DNA of 64,000 nt from contig UQHR01000001.1 in the NCBI GenBank assembly GCA_900540905.1, forward strand, positions 76,234-140,233, in the 5' to 3' direction. Below the pieces are notes generated by a model. That model searched no databases, had not been told where the DNA came from, and saw only the letters and a program-made list of their open reading frames with translations. The position numbers were made by a program, and so were the translations under genes. The stretch comes from an uncultured Collinsella sp. (GTDB lineage Bacteria > Actinomycetota > Coriobacteriia > Coriobacteriales > Coriobacteriaceae). Positions 1-6,032 of the stretch are shown in pieces. The first letter of the stretch is position 1, and every line of letters starts with the position of its first letter.

Positions 1-201
1 GCCAAGACCATCGTTGTCACCATCACCGAGCGCAAGCGTCACCCCAAGTACGGCAAGATGATGACCAGCTCCAAGAAGCTGCACGCTCACGACGAGGAGT
101 GCACGGCTGGCGTGGGCGACACCGTCCGCGTTATGGAGACCCGTCCTATGTCCAAGATGAAGCGTTGGCGCCTCATCGAGGTCGTCGAGCGCGCTAAATA
201 A
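1..201 (+). CDS. rpsQ: 30S ribosomal protein S17 (5' end outside window)
   Basis: This is the C-terminal 66 residues of S17, a primary 16S rRNA-binding protein of the small subunit. The reading frame is open from base 1 and ends at TAA 199-201. The segments TITERKRHPKYGK and HDEECTAGVGDTVRVMETRP are typical of the S17 OB fold. It is followed 118 bp later by rplN, the usual order in the spc region. The start codon lies upstream of the window. Confidence 0.95.
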   Translation, partial: AKTIVVTITERKRHPKYGKMMTSSKKLHAHDEECTAGVGDTVRVMETRPMSKMKRWRLIEVVERAK

Positions 202-230
202 GCAGTCGCTCTTACGACTTGTACGTTTCC

Positions 231-292
231 GAAGATGTGCGTATGCCTGGCTTGCATACCACAGGCCGCATAAAGGCTGCGCACCTCTCTTC
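231..292 (+). promoter_or_regulatory. candidate structured leader before rplN
   Basis: The rpsQ-rplN gap can fold into a three-way junction. GAAGA 231-235 pairs with TCTTC 288-292 and GTGCG 237-241 with CGCAC 280-284. Inside, TATGC 242-246 pairs with GCATA 254-258, and GCC 265-267 pairs with GGC 275-277. It ends about 13 nt before the rplN ribosome-binding site (GGAGGA). Such gaps in ribosomal operons often hold autoregulatory RNA. No known leader was recognised and the fold was judged by eye. Confidence 0.35.
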
Positions 293-319
293 GGTTCTTA
301 GTTCGGAGGAACATCTACC

Positions 320-688
320 ATGATTCAGATGCAAACCATGCTGAACGTCGCCGACAACTCCGGCGCTCGCAAGATTCGCTGCATCAAGGTGCTTGGCGGT
401 TCCAAGCGTCGTTATGCAGGCATCGGCGATGTGTTCATCGGTGCTGTCCAGGAGGCTACCCCTGGCGCCAACGTCAAGAAGAAGGACGTTGTCCGTTGCG
501 TCGTCGTTCGCACCGTTAAGGAGATCCGCCGCAAGGATGGCTCCTACATTCGCTTTGATGAGAACGCCTGCGTTGTCATCAACAACGATGGTTCGCCCGT
601 CGGCACCCGTATCTTCGGGCCCGTCGCTCGCGAGCTTCGTGACAAGAAGTACATGAAGATCGTCTCGCTCGCTCCCGAGACCCTGTAG
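320..688 (+). CDS. rplN: 50S ribosomal protein L14
   Basis: L14 is a conserved beta-barrel protein of the large subunit that binds 23S rRNA near the factor-binding region and contacts the small subunit. The 122-residue length is normal for the family. The N-terminus MIQMQTMLNVADNSGARKI and the internal VRTVKEIRRKDGSYIRFDENA are signature segments. The ATG follows TTCGGAGGAACATCTACC, a good ribosome-binding site. The next gene, rplX, starts 13 bp after its stop, so the two are co-transcribed. Confidence 0.97.
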   Translation: MIQMQTMLNVADNSGARKIRCIKVLGGSKRRYAGIGDVFIGAVQEATPGANVKKKDVVRCVVVRTVKEIRRKDGSYIRFDENACVVINNDGSPVGTRIFGPVARELRDKKYMKIVSLAPETL

Positions 689-701
689 TTAGGGGAGATA
701 T

Positions 702-1007
702 ATGTATATCAAGAAGGGCGATAAGGTCCAGGTTCTCTCTGGTAAGGATCGCGGCAAGCAGGGCGTTATCCTGCGTGCTCTCCCCGCCGAGAACAAGGTC
801 GTTGTCGAGGGCGTTTCGGTCGTCAAGAAGGCCGTCAAGCCCAACGCTGCCAACCAGCAGGGCGGCATCGTTTCGCAGGAGGCTCCCATCGACGCCTCCA
901 ACGTCAATCTCGTCTGCCCCGAGTGTGGTAAGGTTACCCGCGTCGGTCACGAGAAGGACGGCAAGAACAAGCTGCGCGTCTGCAAGAAGTGCGGCCACAA
1001 GTTCTAA
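702..1007 (+). CDS. rplX: 50S ribosomal protein L24 with zinc-ribbon-like tail
   Basis: L24 is an assembly-initiating protein of the large subunit. The KOW motif lies near residues 4-25 (KKGDKVQVLSGKDRGKQGVI). The protein has 101 residues, and its C-terminal third carries two CxxC pairs (C72/C75 and C94/C97), which look like a zinc-binding ribbon; many bacterial L24 proteins lack such a pair set. It starts 13 bp after rplN, with GGGGAG as ribosome-binding site. In most bacteria rplE follows directly, but here a terminator follows and rplE is 33 kb away. Confidence 0.96.
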   Translation: MYIKKGDKVQVLSGKDRGKQGVILRALPAENKVVVEGVSVVKKAVKPNAANQQGGIVSQEAPIDASNVNLVCPECGKVTRVGHEKDGKNKLRVCKKCGHKF

Positions 1008-1033
1008 GCTGCCCGCAACACCAAGTTGCTAGC

Positions 1034-1069
1034 AAAGGCCCGGATGCCCCACGGCACCCGGGCCTTTTT
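1034..1069 (+). terminator. rho-independent terminator after rplX
   Basis: A perfect 10-bp stem (AAAGGCCCGG 1034-1043 with CCGGGCCTTT 1058-1067) encloses a 14-nt loop and runs into TTTTT. It is a strong intrinsic terminator 26 bp downstream of rplX, and shows that this ribosomal transcription unit ends here. Confidence 0.93.
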
Positions 1070-1154
1070 CTATCCCTACTCATTGGGGACAGACTTAAAT
1101 GAGTACCCTAACTGGGTAAGCATAAATGAGCGGGTCGTGCTGTATAAATTGCTT

Positions 1155-1286
1155 GTGTGCGCGTTTATGCGCGTTAGATTGCGTTTAATTACGCACCTAT
1201 GCGTATATATGCGCCGTTTACGGGGCAATAATGACCGTTTAGCGGTGAGATACGCAAAAACGCGCACAGACGCGCGTGTTTGTGCG
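1155..1286 (+). promoter_or_regulatory. clustered TGCGC/ACGCA repeats upstream of the sugar operon
   Basis: The 330-bp gap between rplX and the oxidoreductase gene holds the rplX terminator and, from 1155 to 1286, about ten copies of TGCG(C/T) or its complement. One pair forms the imperfect palindrome TGCGTTTAATTACGCA at 1180-1195. A possible -10 TATATA sits at 1204-1209. Clustered short half-sites in front of an operon that encodes its own DeoR-type regulator suggest operator sites for that regulator (inference). Confidence 0.4.
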
Positions 1287-1337
1287 AATATAGAGCTGTC
1301 AGAAATGCAAGACGTTCTATGACACAGGAGACACATA

Positions 1338-2417
1338 ATGGCAGATTCCAAGCAGGCTCCACTCGACGCCGCGGCAGCCGCCAAAGCAGCATTTGCTTCG
1401 GTCCAGGACAAACCGTTCCCTAACGACATCTTTACGGCTCCCGAGCTCCGTTGGGCTGTGATCGGTTGCGGCGTAATTGCCAACCAGATGGCTCAGTCCC
1501 TTGCCCTGGCCGGCCGCAAGCTTACGGGCGTTGCCAACCGCACGCTCACCAAGGCTCAGACTTTTGCCGACCAGTACGGCGTCGAGAAGGTCTATGACAC
1601 GGTTGAGGATCTCTACGCCGATCCTGACATCGACGCCGTCTACATCACCACCCCGCACAACACCCATATCACCTATCTGCGCGCCGCCCTGGCGGCCGGC
1701 AAGCACGTTCTCTGCGAGAAGGCCATCACGCTCAACTCCGCCGAGCTCGAAGAGGCCCGCGCCATTGCCGCCGAACACAACGTGGTTCTTATGGACGCTA
1801 CCACGGTGCTCCACATGCCCTTGTATCAAGAGCTGCGCCGCCGCATGGATGCCGGCGAGTTTGGCCGCATGAACCTCGCTCAGCTCAACTTTGGTAGCTA
1901 CAAGGAGTACGGCGACCTGACCAACCGTTTCTACAATCGCAACCTCGCCGGCGGTGCCATGCTCGATATTGGCGTATACGCCCTGTCCGTCATGCGCCTG
2001 TTTATGGCGAGCCAGCCCGTCGAGGTCGTGTCTCTGGGTAACACCTGCAAGACCGGCGTGGACGTTGCAGGCGGCATCGTCTGCCGTAATGCCGAACAGC
2101 AGCTGGGCGTGGTGAGCCTCACGCTCCACTCCAAGCAGCCCAAGCGTTCGGTCATTAGCTTCGACAAGTGCTATATCGAGGTCAACGAGTATCCGCGCGC
2201 CGACCATGCGACCATCGTGTGGACTGCGGACGGTCGCCGTGAGGAGGTCCACGCTGGCACCGAGGCTTATGCCCTGTGCTACGAGATGGCTGACCTCGAG
2301 CAGGCCGTCGCCGGCGACGATTCCAAGCGTGAGCTTCTGGATTATGCTTCTGATGTGATGGAGCTCATGACCAAGCTCCGCGCCGATTGGGGAGTCGTCT
2401 ACCCCGAGGAGGAGTAA
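1338..2417 (+). CDS. Gfo/Idh/MocA-family NAD(P)-dependent oxidoreductase
   Basis: This is a 359-residue cytoplasmic oxidoreductase of the family that oxidises or reduces sugars, inositols and related polyols. After a roughly 35-residue leader, the Rossmann motif VIGCGVIA lies at residues 41-48. The family EKP motif appears as EKA at 127-129, in GKHVLCEKAIT. A substrate-binding alpha/beta domain follows. ACACAGGAGACACATA precedes the ATG. The DeoR regulator gene starts 3 bp downstream and a PTS gene lies beyond it, so the substrate is probably a sugar or sugar phosphate; its identity cannot be read from the sequence. Confidence 0.85.
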   Translation: MADSKQAPLDAAAAAKAAFASVQDKPFPNDIFTAPELRWAVIGCGVIANQMAQSLALAGRKLTGVANRTLTKAQTFADQYGVEKVYDTVEDLYADPDIDAVYITTPHNTHITYLRAALAAGKHVLCEKAITLNSAELEEARAIAAEHNVVLMDATTVLHMPLYQELRRRMDAGEFGRMNLAQLNFGSYKEYGDLTNRFYNRNLAGGAMLDIGVYALSVMRLFMASQPVEVVSLGNTCKTGVDVAGGIVCRNAEQQLGVVSLTLHSKQPKRSVISFDKCYIEVNEYPRADHATIVWTADGRREEVHAGTEAYALCYEMADLEQAVAGDDSKRELLDYASDVMELMTKLRADWGVVYPEEE

Positions 2418-2420
2418 GCG

Positions 2421-3167
2421 ATGCTTGCGGAAGATAGGCTCAATGCGATCGTGTCGATGGTGCAGCAGGCCGGCTCGGTTACCGTGCCGGAACTTGCCGA
2501 GGCCCTGGGCGTGACGGCCTCTACCATTCGACGCGACCTACAGACGCTCGACCGAGCGCACCGCATCGCCAAGGTGCACGGTGGCGCGACAAGTCTTGAG
2601 CGCGCGCACGTGACGCGCGACCTAACGATCAGTGAGCGCAGTGATCTCCATAACGACGACAAGGAGCGTATCTGCGCCCGCGCCGCAGCGCTCGTGGAGC
2701 CCGAGAGCTTTGTGTACATCGATTCGGGTTCGACAACGCTCAGACTCATCGAGCATCTTCCGCATCTCGAATCGGTCACCTATGTGACTGATTCCGTGCT
2801 CCATGCTCAGCATCTCGCTGTGCGCGGCATGCGCACCGTGGTGCTGGGCGGCGAGCTTAAACCCGAGACCGAGGCGCTCGTTGGCCCCGATGCTCTGGCA
2901 ACCCTAGACCGCTACAACTTTAACTGCGGCTTTTGGGGTTCTAACGGCATTGCCGCCGAGCAGGGCTTTACGACGCCCGATATCGAGGAAGCGCAGGTCA
3001 AGCGTATCTCGATGCGCCATACAGCCAAACGCTTCGTAATCTCGGACGCCAGTAAGTTTGGCATGGTGGCTCCCGTAAAATTCGCGGACTTCCGCGACGC
3101 AACGATTATTACCGCGGGCGAGGTGCCAGCCAAGTACCAGTCGATAGACAACGTCATCACGGTCTAG
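2421..3167 (+). CDS. DeoR/GlpR-family transcriptional regulator
   Basis: The 248-residue regulator has an N-terminal winged helix at residues 1-55 (VTVPELAEALGVTASTIRRDLQTL, shown in two parts here: VTVPELAEAL and GVTASTIRRDL) and a C-terminal DeoR sensor domain with DSGSTT at 101-106, the sugar-phosphate-binding signature. It begins 3 bp after the oxidoreductase stop and uses the GAGGAGGAG at that gene's end as ribosome-binding site, so translation is probably coupled. It likely represses this operon and the following PTS gene until a phosphosugar is present. Confidence 0.88.
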   Translation: MLAEDRLNAIVSMVQQAGSVTVPELAEALGVTASTIRRDLQTLDRAHRIAKVHGGATSLERAHVTRDLTISERSDLHNDDKERICARAAALVEPESFVYIDSGSTTLRLIEHLPHLESVTYVTDSVLHAQHLAVRGMRTVVLGGELKPETEALVGPDALATLDRYNFNCGFWGSNGIAAEQGFTTPDIEEAQVKRISMRHTAKRFVISDASKFGMVAPVKFADFRDATIITAGEVPAKYQSIDNVITV

Positions 3168-3188
3168 CGACAGGGCGAAGTAAGGCCA

Positions 3189-3226
3189 AAACCACCACAA
3201 AGGTGCCTGTCCCCATTGTGGTGGTT
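3189..3226. repeat. interspersed hairpin repeat, copy 1 (AACCACCACAA type)
   Basis: A 38-bp element has 12-bp complementary ends (AAACCACCACAA and TTGTGGTGGTT) around AGGTGCCTGTCCCCA. A copy identical over this length is at 5321-5359. Both lie just beyond gene ends (here after the DeoR gene), so they may work as terminators or be REP-like elements. Confidence 0.75.
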
Positions 3227-3228
3227 CC

Positions 3229-3300
3229 GATGGCCCCGTCGGGCATGATTTCCCAGTACCCCTGTTTCCATACGACGTGATCATGCCCGCCGGGGCCATC
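3229..3300. repeat. long inverted repeat, 21-bp arms
   Basis: Arms 3229-3249 and 3280-3300 are complementary with one mismatch in 21 bp (GATGGCCCCG, then T or G, then CGGGCATGAT). The 30-nt loop is unremarkable. The element adjoins the preceding hairpin repeat and is followed by a smaller GC hairpin (AGCGCCG 3319-3325 with CGGCGCT 3332-3338). No T-run follows. It separates the DeoR gene from the PTS gene and could stall transcription or be a mobile palindromic element. Confidence 0.7.
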
Positions 3301-3422
3301 GTATAGATATCGCTTAAAAGCGCCGTCACTTCGGCGCTATCAATCACTCAAACACAAGGTAATACGCAGGTTGTGACCCTTAGAAGGGGAGGGCTGGGCC
3401 TGCTTGTGCAAAAGGAGGAAAC

Positions 3423-4913
3423 ATGTCAGCTGCAAACGAGAAGGTTGGGGGCGGCACTTACGATGTCGTTGCCATCACGGCATGTCCAACGGGCATTGCT
3501 CACACATTTATGGCGGCCAAAGGGTTGGAAGACCAGGCAGCCAAGATGGGCGTGAGCATTAAGGTCGAGACTCAGGGTTCGGGCGGCGCTAAAAATGTAC
3601 TGACCGCGGCAGACATCGCTGGTGCCAAGGGTGTCATCATTGCGGCGGATAAAAATGTCGAGCTCGATCGCTTCGATGGCAAGTCGGTTTACTCCTGTGC
3701 GGTGACGCGTGGCATTAATGACGCCGAGGAACTTATCAATATTGCGCTTGCGGGCAATGCGCCTATTCATCATGTGTCCGGCGGCGCCGCGGTACAGGCG
3801 GCTGCCGAGGGCGAATCCGAGGGTTTGGGCCGCAGGGTCTATAAGGACCTGATGAACGGCGTTTCGCACATGCTCCCCTTTGTTGTTGGCGGCGGCATCC
3901 TCATGGCGCTTTCGTTCTTGCTGGACCAGGCGGGACTGGGCACGAGCGCATACGGCCACAGCACTCCGGTCGCGGCCTTCTTTAACCTTGCGGGCAACCA
4001 GGCGTTCAACTTTATGCTCCCCATCCTTGCGGGCTATATTGCCATGTCCATTGCTGACCGTCCGGGCTTGGCCGCGGGCTTTGTGGGTGGCTGGATTGCA
4101 AAGCAGGGCTTTACGTTGGGCTATCTCACCACGGCAATGGATGCCGATGCCCAGGCTCAGCTTGTCTCTGCTGGCTTTTTGGGCGCGCTGCTGGTCGGTT
4201 TTGCCGCCGGCATTATCGTCAATGCGCTCAAGAAGGCTGCAAGCGTGCTACCCGAGTCGCTCGACGGTATCAAGCCCATGCTCATCTACCCCGTGCTGGG
4301 CATTCTCTTTACGAGTCTCTTTATGATGGCCGTTAACCCGATTATGGGCGTTATCAACACCGCCATTAGCGGCGCGCTCAACGGTCTTTCGGGCACGAGT
4401 ATCGTTCTTTTGGGCATTATCTGCGCCGGCATGCAGGCGACCGACATGGGTGGTCCCATCAACAAGGCCGCATATGTCTTTGGCACCGCGGCCCTTGCCG
4501 AGCAAACGCTGCAGGGCAATATGATCATGGCTGCCGTCATGGCGGGCGGTATGGTACCGCCGCTGGTCATCGCGCTCTCCACGACGTTCTTTAAGAACCG
4601 CTGGACCGAGGCCGATCGCAAGGCAGGCCTGGTGAACTACATCATGGGTCTGTCGTTTATCACCGAGGGTGCCATTCCCTTTGCCGCGGCCGATCCGCTT
4701 CGCGTGTTGCCCGCCTGCATCCTGGGATCTGCGACCGCCGGCGGTCTGTCGATGCTCTTTGGTTGCGCGAGCCCCGCTCCGCACGGTGGCGCCTGGGTTA
4801 TCGCGGTCATCACGAACCCGGTGCAGTACCTGTTGGCCCTTGCTATCGGCGCTGTGGTCGGCTGCTTGGTTCTGAGCTTCCTTAAGAAGCCTCTCGACAA
4901 GGCTACCGAGTAG
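3423..4913 (+). CDS. PTS fructose-family transporter, EIIBC
   Basis: This 496-residue membrane protein phosphorylates a sugar during uptake. The EIIB domain is N-terminal, with the phosphoacceptor cysteine C21 in ITACPTGIAHTFMAAKGLE. A linker follows, then an EIIC domain from about residue 140 with many hydrophobic helices starting near LMNGVSHMLPFVVGGG. No EIIA domain is fused or adjacent, so EIIA must come from elsewhere. AAAGGAGG precedes the ATG. It lies downstream of the DeoR regulator with an intervening hairpin block, and ends at a strong terminator. Fructose or mannose-type sugar is the family expectation; exact specificity is unknown. Confidence 0.9.
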   Translation: MSAANEKVGGGTYDVVAITACPTGIAHTFMAAKGLEDQAAKMGVSIKVETQGSGGAKNVLTAADIAGAKGVIIAADKNVELDRFDGKSVYSCAVTRGINDAEELINIALAGNAPIHHVSGGAAVQAAAEGESEGLGRRVYKDLMNGVSHMLPFVVGGGILMALSFLLDQAGLGTSAYGHSTPVAAFFNLAGNQAFNFMLPILAGYIAMSIADRPGLAAGFVGGWIAKQGFTLGYLTTAMDADAQAQLVSAGFLGALLVGFAAGIIVNALKKAASVLPESLDGIKPMLIYPVLGILFTSLFMMAVNPIMGVINTAISGALNGLSGTSIVLLGIICAGMQATDMGGPINKAAYVFGTAALAEQTLQGNMIMAAVMAGGMVPPLVIALSTTFFKNRWTEADRKAGLVNYIMGLSFITEGAIPFAAADPLRVLPACILGSATAGGLSMLFGCASPAPHGGAWVIAVITNPVQYLLALAIGAVVGCLVLSFLKKPLDKATE

Positions 4914-4939
4914 CGGGAGCGGAAGGGTCTTGCCAATGG

Positions 4940-4977
4940 AAAGGCGGCAACGTCCACCAGGGACGTTGCCGCCTTTT
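4940..4977 (+). terminator. terminator after PTS gene
   Basis: A 16-bp perfect stem (4940-4955 with 4961-4976) closed by the 5-nt loop ACCAG runs into a short T-run. It terminates the PTS transcript. Confidence 0.92.
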
Positions 4978-4993
4978 GCTGTTTGGGGATTTG

Positions 4994-5288
4994 TCTCGAT
5001 CTGTAACAGGAAGAGAGGGATATGGGTTCCAGATGTTACAAGCTGAGATATTTTTCCTGTTGGTCCCATAACGTCTCAATCTGTAACAGGAAGGTCAAAA
5101 TGCGGGCTCCAGATGTTACAGATCGAGATGATTTCTCCGGTGGGATCCGAATATCTCAATCTGTAACATCTTGGGCCGATTTTGCCGAGTTATTGTTACA
5201 GATTGAGATTTTCCCTTGAGGGGGATTCGAATGTCTCGATTTGTAACAGATAGGCCGGAAAATGGGTTCTAACTGTTACAGATCGAGA
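4994..5288. repeat. eight 15-bp repeats, alternating orientation, exact 40-bp period
   Basis: The element TCTCRATYTGTAACA occurs at 4994, 5074, 5154 and 5234, and its reverse complement at 5034, 5114, 5194 and 5274 (start positions). Every copy starts exactly 40 bp from the next, with 25-bp spacers. Seen another way, this is a tandem array of four 80-bp units, each with internal dyad symmetry. Odd spacers resemble each other (GGAAG at the start, GGGYTCCAGA at the end), as do even spacers (a TTTYC run, then GGGATYCGAAT), so the array probably arose by tandem duplication. There is no ORF. It fills most of the 443-bp gap between the PTS gene and the pseudouridine synthase gene. Confidence 0.9.
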
Positions 5289-5320
5289 CGTTTTGGGACC
5301 GTGGCTGGGCCATTGCGGCA

Positions 5321-5359
5321 AAACCACCACAAAGGTGCCTGTCCCCATTGTGGTGGTTT
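5321..5359. repeat. interspersed hairpin repeat, copy 2
   Basis: This is the second copy of the 38-bp AACCACCACAA hairpin at 3189-3226. It touches the stop codon of the minus-strand pseudouridine synthase gene, so it lies where that gene's terminator would be. Confidence 0.75.
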
Positions 5360-6017
5360 AGGGCTCCCAGGGGCAGGGGGCTTCGATGTGGATGTGCTCG
5401 CCGGTTACGGGATGCGTGAAGGACACGCTGTGGGCGTGGAGCATCAGGCCGCAGGGGCGCGGCGTTCCGTATAGGTCGTCGCCAACCAGGGGATGATGCT
5501 CGTTTGCCAGGTGCACACGGATTTGGTGCTTGCGGCCGGTGAGCAGCTCGACATCGATATACGAGCGCGTGGGCAGGCCTCGGCGGCTCTTAAGGCGCTT
5601 GAGCACCTTCACGCGCGTCTGAGACGGCTTGCCGCTGGCGCCGACGCGCATCTTGCGGCTGTCGTGGCGGTCGCGGGCGATGGGCTTGTCGATGAGCTTT
5701 TCGTTCCAGTCGATCTTGCCCTCGGCGAGCGCCAGATAGTGCTTTTCGAATGCGTGGTCGATGACCATCTGGTCAAAAGCGGGCTGCGTCCGCTTGTCGA
5801 GCGAGAACAACACCACGCCGGTGGTGTCGCGGTCCAAGCGGTTGAGCGGTTGCATGTCGGTCGCGGCAAAGCCGTCGCCCATCGCCAGCAGCAGGTCGCT
5901 GGCGTAGTCGGTAAGTGTGCGCTCGCCGGTGCCGTCACCGTGGACGATCATGCCGGCAGGCTTATCGATAGCCATGAGCCAGGCGTCGCAGTAGAGGACT
6001 TGAGGTTCTTCGTTCAC
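5358..6017 (-). CDS. RluA-family pseudouridine synthase
   Basis: This 219-residue enzyme isomerises uridine in rRNA or tRNA. The catalytic motif is RLDRDTTG at residues 60-67, with D62 as the expected nucleophile, and RKHQIRVHLA is the second RluA signature. There is no N-terminal S4 domain, so it is a minimal RluA-type protein whose target site cannot be told from sequence. It is transcribed away from, and 15 bp after, the U32 gene on the same strand, so the two probably form an operon for RNA modification. Confidence 0.88.
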   Translation of the reverse strand: MNEEPQVLYCDAWLMAIDKPAGMIVHGDGTGERTLTDYASDLLLAMGDGFAATDMQPLNRLDRDTTGVVLFSLDKRTQPAFDQMVIDHAFEKHYLALAEGKIDWNEKLIDKPIARDRHDSRKMRVGASGKPSQTRVKVLKRLKSRRGLPTRSYIDVELLTGRKHQIRVHLANEHHPLVGDDLYGTPRPCGLMLHAHSVSFTHPVTGEHIHIEAPCPWEP

Positions 6018-6032
6018 GTGTAAGCCTTTCGA

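Noticed and set aside
4994..5288. CRISPR array
   Set aside because: Neighbouring repeats are inverted relative to each other, the repeat is only 15 bp, spacers are related to one another, and there are no cas genes in the window.
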